Source: Bradyrhizobium paxllaeri (lineage in GTDB: Bacteria > Pseudomonadota > Alphaproteobacteria > Rhizobiales > Xanthobacteraceae). From it: a DNA stretch of 64,000 nucleotides. Under the pieces are notes generated by a model. The model saw only the letters and a list, made by a program, of their open reading frames with translations, ran no database searches and was not told the DNA's origin. A program made the position numbers and the translations under genes. The stretch lies in the NCBI RefSeq assembly GCF_001693515.2, contig NZ_CP042968.1:1674001-1738000 (forward strand), written 5' to 3'. Below are positions 7,758 through 15,088 of this stretch, in pieces (positions within the stretch are counted from its first letter, which is position 1; each line of letters opens with the position of its first letter).

Positions 7758-7967
7758 ATGACCAAAGGCAGCAATTTCTGGGTGATTGGCGGCGAGTTCG
7801 GTTCGATGAACTTCCACAAGCTCGTGGAAGGCTCGGCCCAGGTTCAGGGTCCGTTCAAGACCCGCAAGGAAGCCGAGGACGCCTGGCGCGTCGTGTCGGA
7901 AGAGAACCGCCACAAGGCCGGCGTACGCTTCTCCATCGTGGAAGAGCCCTCGCGCATCTCGGCCTGA
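7758..7967 (+). CDS. DUF4170 small protein
   Basis: A 69-residue protein, one DUF4170 domain (NFWVIGGEFGSMNF ... GPFKTRKEAEDAWRVVSEE). The function of the family is unknown to me. ATG 7758 is preceded by CAGGAG. The gene follows aceA by 53 bp and could be read with it; the hairpin at 8011-8053 would end both. Just upstream the 12-bp unit CTACTTGGACAG/A is tandemly duplicated (7722-7745), probably a slippage event in the leader. Confidence 0.85.
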   Translation: MTKGSNFWVIGGEFGSMNFHKLVEGSAQVQGPFKTRKEAEDAWRVVSEENRHKAGVRFSIVEEPSRISA

Positions 7968-8010
7968 GCCGCTGCTGCCAATAAAGCTAGAAGAAACGCC
8001 CCAAGGACAG

Positions 8011-8053
8011 GCGGCCCCATCCGGAAAACCGGGTGGGGCCGTTTGCGCTTTTC
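8011..8053 (+). terminator. Intrinsic terminator after aceA-DUF4170
   Basis: A strong stem GGCCCCATCCGG / CCGGGTGGGGCC (one G-T pair) with a short A-rich loop, followed by GTTTGCGCTTTT. It lies 44 bp downstream of the DUF4170 stop codon. Confidence 0.85.
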
Positions 8054-8216
8054 GAGGCCCGCGTCCTTCTCCCTCTCCCGCTGGCGGGGTGGGGGCTGCC
8101 GCCGCAGGGGATAACGCCAGAGGGATAACCCATTGAAAACAAACAACCATTGCGCAAGGCATGGTTACTGCTAGGTTAAGCCCAGGCTACTCCCTTCAGG
8201 ATAAAGGCGGCTCCCG

Positions 8217-8774
8217 ATGTCAAACGCGCAAAATACCGGCAACGAAGCCCGAGACATGCGACCGACCCGGCTGCGCGATGCGCTGCGCCAGGCCCGCATC
8301 GAAGCCGCCGACCGCACCGGTGTCGTGGTCGAACTGCGCGATGCCGAGGTGGCCCGGCTCGAGATCCTGAACGAGGCGCTCGATCCGCTGTTTGCCGAGG
8401 TGCCGGAGCAGGTCGACCTGTTCGATCGCGGCGTCAGCCAGGGCGAGACGCCCAGGCTGTGGATCGACGTGGTCGCGCATATCGTGATGGGACGCGACAA
8501 GCGCATCTATCGCTTCGTGCAGGACACGCGCTTCGGCCGCATCGTGATCGCCGAGTCGCATGACGTGCCCGTCATCGTCGATGCCGTCACCGGCTATGTC
8601 GCGCGCCGCATGATCGAGCGCGAGCATGCGATGGTGGCAACGCCTGCCGCCGCCGAGCCGGTCGTGGAGAAGAAGCCACGCGGGCGCGGCTTCGGTATGT
8701 TCGTGCTCGGCTTCCTGCTCGGTGCGGTGGCGCTGTTCGGACTGGCGCTGTATGCGAGCCTGAAGAATCTCTAG
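8217..8774 (+). CDS. Conserved-looking protein with C-terminal membrane anchor, function unknown
   Basis: 185 residues. The first 150 are soluble and charged with no motif I recognise (VVELRDAEVARLEILNEALD; LWIDVVAHIVMGRDKRIYRF). Residues about 160-180 (FGMFVLGFLLGAVALFGLAL) form one transmembrane helix preceded by KKPRGRG, so the bulk is predicted to face the cytoplasm as a tail-anchored protein. ATG 8217 has AAGGCGG upstream. It stands alone between a terminator and a convergent phosphoesterase gene. Confidence 0.7.
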   Translation: MSNAQNTGNEARDMRPTRLRDALRQARIEAADRTGVVVELRDAEVARLEILNEALDPLFAEVPEQVDLFDRGVSQGETPRLWIDVVAHIVMGRDKRIYRFVQDTRFGRIVIAESHDVPVIVDAVTGYVARRMIEREHAMVATPAAAEPVVEKKPRGRGFGMFVLGFLLGAVALFGLALYASLKNL

Positions 8775-8857
8775 CCGGAAGAATTGCGCAAGAATGTAGT
8801 GGCGCTGCGTATTGCCGCGGCGGGGGAGAATTCGCTCCAATTGCAGGCCTGAAGAAC

Positions 8858-9748
8858 CTAAAGCAGCGTCGCCTGCTTGATCTGCTTGACGCGGAAGTCG
8901 GCGTCGACGGCCCGCACGGTCTGCACGCAGCGCCATTTTCCGCCCTCGCGCGCGATCGAAAACAGGTTGTAGGCCGCGGCCGGATAATGCCGGTGCGGCA
9001 GCGCCGACGCCGACGGCACGCCGACCGCGGGGATCCTGTGGCCGGCGCCCTCGATCCACATCGTCGAATGGATGTGGTCATGGCCGTGCAGGACCAGTTC
9101 GGCGCCATGCCGCTTCAGCACGGCGCGCAGCGCCTTCGAGTCGGTCAGCCGCTTCATCCGCGACGTCGAGTAAAGGGGGTGATGGACCAGCAGCACCCGG
9201 AATGCCTCGTCCGGCGGCAACTGCGCAAGCTCGCGGTCGAGCGCATCGAGCTGCGCGCGGCCGAGCCGGCCGGTCGCCATCAGGGGCAGCGTCGGCACCG
9301 CCGAGGAGACGCCGATCAGCGCCAGCGGGCCGCGCCGGCGCAGAAACGGAAACGACGCGCCGTCCGCGGCGGCATCGCCGCGCAGATACTGCTCGAACGT
9401 GCCGGCGAAATGATGCCGCGTCGCCCGCACATAGGCGTCGTGATTGCCGGGAACGACGGTGACCTGTTGCGGCGTGCCGACGCTTTCCAGCCAGGCCTGG
9501 GCCGGGGTGAATTCCGCTTCCAGCGCCAGGTTGACGAGATCGCCGGTCACCGCGATGTGGTCCGGCCGCTGCGCCTGCATGTCGGCAACCAGCGCGTCCA
9601 GCACTTCGCGGCGATGATATTTGTGGCGGTTGCGGGTCCAGTTGAGGTAACCGAGCGCACGCTTGCCGGCGAGATCGCGAAGCCGCGCCGCGGGCAGCGG
9701 CGGCAGATGCGGATCGGACAGATGCGCCAGCGTGAAGGTATCAGTCAT
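8858..9748 (-). CDS. Metallophosphoesterase (class III cyclic-nucleotide PDE-like)
   Basis: 296 residues with all five blocks of the calcineurin-like dimetal site: LSDPHLP (residues 10-16), VTGDLVN, PGNHDAY, LLVHHPLY and LHGHDHIH. The spacing resembles CpdA-type and related phosphodiesterases, but the substrate (cAMP, a lipid-linked diphosphate or another phosphodiester) cannot be decided. No signal peptide is visible, so it is cytoplasmic. The start at ATG 9748 puts the first metal motif at the usual distance from the N-terminus. It is transcribed alone, divergent from a Nudix gene. Confidence 0.88.
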   Translation of the reverse strand: MTDTFTLAHLSDPHLPPLPAARLRDLAGKRALGYLNWTRNRHKYHRREVLDALVADMQAQRPDHIAVTGDLVNLALEAEFTPAQAWLESVGTPQQVTVVPGNHDAYVRATRHHFAGTFEQYLRGDAAADGASFPFLRRRGPLALIGVSSAVPTLPLMATGRLGRAQLDALDRELAQLPPDEAFRVLLVHHPLYSTSRMKRLTDSKALRAVLKRHGAELVLHGHDHIHSTMWIEGAGHRIPAVGVPSASALPHRHYPAAAYNLFSIAREGGKWRCVQTVRAVDADFRVKQIKQATLL

Positions 9749-9843
9749 TCGCGCTCCGCCGCGTTCCCTGTGATATAGAGCCGTCGCACGATCATGTCGG
9801 CGATATAAGGATCAAACGTGATAGCTGTCCATCCGAGGTTTGC

Positions 9844-10332
9844 GTGACGGCGCTACAGCACCTGCGGAAAAGTCTGGGGCCGCAACTGCGGCGCGTATTT
9901 CATCTGTATTGGCGGATGGCCCGCGGCATGACGCTCGGGGTCCGCGGCGTCGTGCTCGACGGCGACGACAAGGTGTTCCTGGTCAGGCACAGCTATGTCG
10001 CCGGCTGGCACCTGCCGGGCGGCGGGGTCGAGGTCGGCGAGACCTTCCTTGAAGCCTTGCGAAGGGAGCTCGTGGAAGAGGGGCGGATCGAGCTGACCGG
10101 GGAGCCGGTGCTGCACGGCCTGTTTTTCAACGCCCACGTATCCCGCCGCGACCATGTCGCGGTTTATGTCGTCAGGCAGTTCCGGCAGGACCGCTTGCCT
10201 GAGCCCAACCATGAGATCGTCGAGTGCGGGTTCTATGCGGCAGGTGCGCTGCCGGCGGAGACGACCAGGGGTACGCGACTCCGGATCGCCGAAGTGCTCG
10301 ACGGCGCGACCCGGATTGCGACCTGGCGCTGA
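9844..10332 (+). CDS. Nudix hydrolase
   Basis: 162 residues with a complete Nudix box, GGVEVGETFLEALRRELVEE, in the middle. An N-terminal stretch of about 30 basic and aromatic residues precedes the catalytic domain and could contact membrane or nucleic acid. A nucleoside-diphosphate derivative is the expected substrate class. GTG 9844 is the only start that includes the whole upstream helix; ATG codons at about 9916 and 9928 are possible but would trim it. It is followed after 72 bp by the GT-C-like gene. Confidence 0.85.
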   Translation: MTALQHLRKSLGPQLRRVFHLYWRMARGMTLGVRGVVLDGDDKVFLVRHSYVAGWHLPGGGVEVGETFLEALRRELVEEGRIELTGEPVLHGLFFNAHVSRRDHVAVYVVRQFRQDRLPEPNHEIVECGFYAAGALPAETTRGTRLRIAEVLDGATRIATWR

Positions 10333-10404
10333 CGCTGGGCCCGGTTGTTGCTTCATGCGCTTGCAGCGCCTAGAAGCTGACAAGCGGGGTTGGGCGTGGG
10401 CAGG

Positions 10405-11547
10405 ATGAAAATTTTCAGGCTTCTCTGCGGCATTGGCCTGCTCGCGGTGCTGGCGAGCAATGTCTGGACGATGTCGCGCTGGAGCGAAAGCCGCGGGGTC
10501 TATGACGACGTCTGCTATCTGCGACAGGCGCATCTGTTCCAGAAGCATGGCCTCGGCGGCATCGATACCAACATCATCTTCGACGACGACGATTATCTCA
10601 AGAACAAGCTGAAGGCGATCGGCTATGCGGAATGGAACGTCGTGGCACGGATACCCTGCCACACCTTCATTCCGGCCGCCGACAAATACGTGATGCAATA
10701 CCCGCCGGGTACCGGGTTCGCGCTGGCGCTGTTTCGCGAGGGATTCCAGGTAATCCCGCTCTACATGGTGGCGAACGTGACGGTCCTTGCCTTCGCGCTG
10801 CTTGCATTGTTTCGCGCACGCGATCCGGCCTTGCTGGCGCTGGCCGCGATATTCGGCTTTGCCGCGCTTTACTTGATGGTCAACCCGAGCAAGGCGAGCT
10901 ATTCGGTGCCGCCGACCATGATGGTGTGCGCAGCCGCGGGATGCCTGACGGCGAGATATTTCGTTGAGGGACCGCGGCGCCGCCTTCAACTGCTCGCGCT
11001 GGTAGGGCTGCTTGTCGGCCTCTCCGTCAATTTCCGCCTGCCGAACCTTTTTCTCGCCGTGGGCTATTGCCTCTATCTTGCCGGCGCGTTCCTGCTGGCG
11101 CGCAGCAGGGAGACTTTCCTGCAGGGGGCCGCCTTCGGCGTAGCTTTCCTGATCGGAATGGCCCCGACATTGATCGCGAATGCGATCAATGCGGGGAGTC
11201 CGTTCTCGACCACCTATGGCGGCGTCGATGTCGCGCCGCCCGAGCTGAACGCAAGCGTCCTGTTAAGCTATCTCGTTGACGTTCAATTCACCTTGCTGGC
11301 GATATCGGCCGCCTGGACCGTCTGGCTCTGGCGCCTCGATCAAGGCCGCGGCCGTCAGATTGCGCTCCTGGTCGCCGTAAACCTTGCGGTAAACCTGATT
11401 TTCTTCATGACCCATCCGATTTTTACGCCATATTATATTATTCCCATCGAGATGATTTCCCTCTGGACCTTGCTGTTCGCAACGCTCGACCTGCGCGGCG
11501 AACGGGCCGCCGACAGTGCGGCCTTCCCTCAACCGGCCAACGCCTGA
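10405..11547 (+). CDS. Polytopic membrane protein, probable GT-C-type glycosyltransferase
   Basis: About 380 residues with roughly nine hydrophobic segments. The first helix (FRLLCGIGLLAVLASNVW) is followed by an extracytoplasmic loop carrying YDDVCYLRQAH and FDDDDYLKN, acidic pairs of the kind used by GT-C enzymes that take sugars from polyprenyl phosphate. It sits 46 bp before a DPM1-like GT2 gene, which fits a donor-maker/donor-user pair. ATG 10405 is assumed; GTG 10396 is an alternative with equally weak ribosome binding. Acceptor and sugar are unknown, and GT-C membership is inference. Confidence 0.6.
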   Translation: MKIFRLLCGIGLLAVLASNVWTMSRWSESRGVYDDVCYLRQAHLFQKHGLGGIDTNIIFDDDDYLKNKLKAIGYAEWNVVARIPCHTFIPAADKYVMQYPPGTGFALALFREGFQVIPLYMVANVTVLAFALLALFRARDPALLALAAIFGFAALYLMVNPSKASYSVPPTMMVCAAAGCLTARYFVEGPRRRLQLLALVGLLVGLSVNFRLPNLFLAVGYCLYLAGAFLLARSRETFLQGAAFGVAFLIGMAPTLIANAINAGSPFSTTYGGVDVAPPELNASVLLSYLVDVQFTLLAISAAWTVWLWRLDQGRGRQIALLVAVNLAVNLIFFMTHPIFTPYYIIPIEMISLWTLLFATLDLRGERAADSAAFPQPANA

Positions 11548-11593
11548 TTGCGGTATGACGCGCCATGGACGGACTTAATTCGGCGAGCGTGCA

Positions 11594-12529
11594 ATGACGG
11601 GACCGGGCTTGCGGATTGCGGTTCTGGTGCCGTGCTACAATGAGGAGGCCGCGGTTGCGACCGTGGTCTCGGATTTCCGCGACGCGCTGCCGACGGCTCA
11701 GATTTTCGTCTACGACAACAATTCCAGGGATCGCACCATCGAGGTGGCGCGCACAGCGGGCGCGATCGTGCGCAGCGAGCGCCGCCAGGGCAAGGGACAT
11801 GTGGTGCGGCGCATGTTCGCCGACATCGATGCCGACGTCTATGTGCTGGTCGATGGCGACGCCACCTATGACGCGCCGAGCGCGCCGCGTATGATCGATA
11901 AGCTGATCAACGAACGCCTCGACATGGTGGTGGGCTTTCGCGTCGATCAATCCGTTGCCGCCTACCGGCCCGGCCACCGCACCGGCAACTGGATGCTGAC
12001 GAGCTTCCTGTCCGTAGTGTTCGGCCAGGCGTTCAAGGATATCCTGTCCGGCTACCGCGTGTTCTCGCGCCGCTTCGTCAAATCCTTTCCGGTGCTATCG
12101 GACGGTTTCGAGATCGAAACCGAACTCAGCGTCCACGCGCTCGAATTGGCGTTGCCGGTGATGGAGGTCGAGACTCCGTACTATGCCCGTCCCGAGGGCT
12201 CGTTCAGCAAGCTCAACACCTGGGGCGACGGTTTCCGGATTCTCGGCACCATCCTGAAGCTCTACAGGTCGGAAAAGCCGCTGCGGTTCTTCACACTCAT
12301 AGGCGTGTTCCTGATGCTGGTCTCGGTCGGCCTCGCGATTCCGATCATCATCACCTTTCTCGAAGAGGGCGTCGTGCCCCGGCTGCCGACCGCCGTGCTG
12401 TCGATGGGGCTGATGATCGTGGCGGTGCTGTCGGTGTCGTCGGGGCTGGTGCTGGATACGGTGACGCGCGGCCGCCGCGAAATGAAGCTTTTGGCCTATT
12501 TGTCCCAGCCCGCCATCGGCAAGAATTGA
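11594..12529 (+). CDS. GT2 glycosyltransferase, polyprenyl-phosphate sugar synthase-like
   Basis: 311 residues. The catalytic GT-A domain has VLVPCYNEEAAVATVV at residues 10-25, the nucleotide-binding VYDNNSRDRT, the acidic motif LVDGDATYDAPS, and ILSGYRVFSRRFV further on. Two C-terminal transmembrane helices (FTLIGVFLMLVSVGLAI; AVLSMGLMIVAVLSVSSGLV) anchor it. This is the DPM1/GtrB-like layout that transfers a sugar from a nucleotide to a lipid phosphate at the inner membrane. With the preceding GT-C-like gene it may decorate lipopolysaccharide, a polysaccharide or a hopanoid lipid. The sugar is not determinable. Confidence 0.82.
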   Translation: MTGPGLRIAVLVPCYNEEAAVATVVSDFRDALPTAQIFVYDNNSRDRTIEVARTAGAIVRSERRQGKGHVVRRMFADIDADVYVLVDGDATYDAPSAPRMIDKLINERLDMVVGFRVDQSVAAYRPGHRTGNWMLTSFLSVVFGQAFKDILSGYRVFSRRFVKSFPVLSDGFEIETELSVHALELALPVMEVETPYYARPEGSFSKLNTWGDGFRILGTILKLYRSEKPLRFFTLIGVFLMLVSVGLAIPIIITFLEEGVVPRLPTAVLSMGLMIVAVLSVSSGLVLDTVTRGRREMKLLAYLSQPAIGKN

Positions 12530-12603
12530 GATTGAGGCAATACGGCGATTGCCGCTTCCAGCGATGGACCGCGCCGCCGCCAGATGCTATCCCGCGCCCC
12601 ATC

Positions 12604-13116
12604 ATGAGCGAACTTGACGTCACCATCCTGGCTGAAACACCAAAGGACGCGCAGGCGATCGAACGCCTGCACGAGCGCACCTTCGGCCCCGGCCGTTTCG
12701 TGCTGAGCGCCTACCGCCTGCGCGAGCATGTCGATCACTTGCTTGATCTCTCATTCACGGCGCGGATCGGCACATTGCTGGTCGGCTCGGTGCGTCAGTT
12801 GCCGATCTGCATCGGCGATACGCCGGGCCTGATGCTCGGGCCGTTGACGGTCGAGCCGCCGTTCCGGAAGCGCGGCGTCGGCCGCATGCTGCTCGACCGC
12901 TCGCTGCAGGATGCCAAGGCCAAGGGCCATCGGCTGGTCATTCTGGTCGGCGACGAGCCCTATTACAGCCGCGTCGGCTTCAAGGTCATACCGAAGGGAC
13001 GGGCGACCATGCCGGGTCCCGTCGATTACAACCGCCTCTTGGTGGCTGAGCTCGTCGAGGGCGCCTTCGAGGGGGTCTCCGGCGAAATCCGCCCCGACTG
13101 GAGCAAGGCGCGATAG
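12604..13116 (+). CDS. GNAT family N-acetyltransferase
   Basis: 170 residues with a GNAT fold: VTILAETPKDAQAIERLHER at the N-terminus, LGPLTVEPPFRKRGVGRMLL carrying the acetyl-CoA pyrophosphate loop (RKRGVG), and DEPYYSRVGF, a tail motif typical of YhbS-like acetyltransferases. The substrate is unknown. I start at ATG 12604 because the upstream residues back to 12526 have no fold character and overlap the preceding gene. The ribosome binding site is poor. Confidence 0.83.
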   Translation: MSELDVTILAETPKDAQAIERLHERTFGPGRFVLSAYRLREHVDHLLDLSFTARIGTLLVGSVRQLPICIGDTPGLMLGPLTVEPPFRKRGVGRMLLDRSLQDAKAKGHRLVILVGDEPYYSRVGFKVIPKGRATMPGPVDYNRLLVAELVEGAFEGVSGEIRPDWSKAR

Positions 13117-13155
13117 CGCCGACGACGGCGAAGGCGTCGTTCCGCGGCCTCGTCG

Positions 13156-14955
13156 CTATCGGAAAAGTCGCCGCCTTTTGGTGCCGGCCACCGGCTTCGA
13201 CGCGGACCCGGCGCTTCCGGCTGCCTGCTGCAGTTCGTGCCGAAACTCCTCGCGCTTCTCGTGGATGGAGGCAACGACCAGCCCCATTGCCACTCCCAAG
13301 CCGATCAGGGCTGCTTCCGATAACAGCAGGCTTGCCTCGATGGTTTCCGGCACGGCGTCGGTAACGCCAATGCCATAGAGATGTCGCGCGTGGTCGGCGT
13401 CGCGCGCGCGAGAAACGATCAGGATGTCTTTCCGCAGTGCGCGAACCTGCGCGACGATTTCGTCGATGCCCTTGGCTTCGTTGATCGTGACGATGACGGC
13501 GGCAGCCTCCATGAGGCCGCAGCTCTTCAGAAACTCCGGGTTTGTCGCATCACCGTAGAAGACGGTACGGCCCCGCCTGCGCTGCTCCGGAACGGCCGCG
13601 GCATCGTTGTCGACGGCGGTGTATTTGAACTGATGGCGATCGAGCATGGCGCAGACGACCTGTCCAACCCGGCCGTGCCCAACGACAATGGCATGGCCGC
13701 TCCCGCCGCTCGGTGCGACGGTGAGTTCAGGATCAAGCGGTTTGTCCTCGCGCACCATCGGCGCCAGCCGCCGTGCGACATGAGAAAGCGCGGGGGTGAG
13801 CATCATGGTCAGCGTGGTCAGCGCGACAGCGAAGCTGGATACGTTGGCGTCCATCAGGCCAAGCGTCGTCGCCAGCCCGATGCCGACAAAAGCAAATTCG
13901 CCGCCAGGACCAAGCAGCAACCCGACCTCGATCGAAGCCGGCCAGGAGAGGCGAAACATCCGGGCCAGGAAGATGGCGATGGTGGACTTTACGACGAGCA
14001 GCCCGGCCGCACCTGCAATCAGCCAGACCGGATCGCGCGCAATCTGCCCAAAATCGATGTTCATGCCGACCGTGAAGAAGAACAGGCCGAGCAAGAGGCC
14101 CTTGAACGGATCGATCGCAGTCTCGATCGCCTTGCGGAATTCCGTCTCGGCCAGCAACAGGCCTGCGACAAAGGCGCCAAGCGCCATGGAGAAGCCGACC
14201 AGGGCGGCGACTACCCCGGTCGCGACGATCACGAACAGCGTCGTGGCGACGAACAGATCGCTCATGCCGACCGATGCCACAAGACGGAACAGGGGACGCA
14301 TCACCACACGGCCAACGACGACGATCACGCCAAGCGCGATGGCGGCATTGGTGAGCGCGAGCAGCAGTGTCGCGATGACCGAACCGGAGTCTTCCGCGCC
14401 AAAAATGGAGATGAAGAGCAGGAGAGGGGCTACCGCCAGATCCTGCGCCAGCAGGACCGCGAAACTGGCGCGCCCCGCGCTTGTATTGAGCCGCTTCTGC
14501 CTGGAAAAAATCTCGACGACGATGGCGGTCGAGGACAAGGCGAGACACACACCGAGGATGAGCGCTACCGGAGCCTTGCTGCCCGCCAGCGCGGCGACGA
14601 GGCCGATCACCACCGTCGAGAGCACGATCTGCAGGGTACCCAATCCGAAAATCAGGCGGTGCATCGCTTTCAATCGGTCGTAGGACAACTCCATGCCGAT
14701 GAGGAAGAGCAGGAACACAACGCCGAGGTTGGCAATGCCAGAGACGTTTGCGGGGTCGACGACGGTAAACCAGTAGAGAAACGGAAACCTGTCGATGAAC
14801 GATCCCAGCCCGAGAGGCCCCAGGATCGCGCCGGCTCCGAGGTAGCCGAGAACAGGGTTGAAGCCGAACCGCCGTACCAATGGAATGACGACGCCCGCGG
14901 TGCCGAGCAGAACGAGCGCGTCGCTATAGACGTGAACATTGATGGACGAAGTCAT
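13156..14955 (-). CDS. Kef-type monovalent cation:proton antiporter (CPA2)
   Basis: 599 residues: a Na/H-exchanger membrane domain of about 12 helices (residues about 8-390), then an RCK/TrkA-N domain from about 415 with the Rossmann motif VVGHGRVGQVV and the downstream acidic VDND. The order matches KefB/KefC, glutathione-gated potassium efflux systems at the inner membrane. After the RCK domain a hydrophobic stretch (LLSEAALIGLGVAMGLVVAS) and a basic tail (KRRRLFR) follow, unlike E. coli KefC. Potassium specificity and thiol gating are assumed from the family. No KefF/KefG partner gene is adjacent. Confidence 0.87.
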   Translation of the reverse strand: MTSSINVHVYSDALVLLGTAGVVIPLVRRFGFNPVLGYLGAGAILGPLGLGSFIDRFPFLYWFTVVDPANVSGIANLGVVFLLFLIGMELSYDRLKAMHRLIFGLGTLQIVLSTVVIGLVAALAGSKAPVALILGVCLALSSTAIVVEIFSRQKRLNTSAGRASFAVLLAQDLAVAPLLLFISIFGAEDSGSVIATLLLALTNAAIALGVIVVVGRVVMRPLFRLVASVGMSDLFVATTLFVIVATGVVAALVGFSMALGAFVAGLLLAETEFRKAIETAIDPFKGLLLGLFFFTVGMNIDFGQIARDPVWLIAGAAGLLVVKSTIAIFLARMFRLSWPASIEVGLLLGPGGEFAFVGIGLATTLGLMDANVSSFAVALTTLTMMLTPALSHVARRLAPMVREDKPLDPELTVAPSGGSGHAIVVGHGRVGQVVCAMLDRHQFKYTAVDNDAAAVPEQRRRGRTVFYGDATNPEFLKSCGLMEAAAVIVTINEAKGIDEIVAQVRALRKDILIVSRARDADHARHLYGIGVTDAVPETIEASLLLSEAALIGLGVAMGLVVASIHEKREEFRHELQQAAGSAGSASKPVAGTKRRRLFR

Positions 14956-14996
14956 CTAGTCGATGTGCATCCGCTTCCAGAGGGGAGAGGAGGTCT

Positions 14997-15059
14997 GACG
15001 GCGGATCTGGTATCCGCCGTCCTCGCGGTCGAACGTTAGCTGGTACCCCCAGCCAACGC
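14997..15059. other. Two hairpins downstream of the TonB-receptor gene
   Basis: GACGGCGGAT-CTGGT-ATCCGCCGTC (14997-15021, perfect 10-bp stem) and GTTAGCTGG / CCAGCCAAC (about 15036-15059, one mismatch). They lie 30-90 bp beyond the receptor stop codon on its strand. Neither has a good T tract, so terminator activity is only possible. Confidence 0.45.
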
Positions 15060-15088
15060 TACCCCATGGAGCACACTGTATCCGCGTC

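Noticed and set aside
13381..15039. A 552-codon plus-strand open frame opposite the Kef-type antiporter
   Set aside because: Low-complexity Asp/Glu/Arg/Gln translation with no hydrophobic or conserved pattern; the opposite strand encodes a typical CPA2 antiporter.
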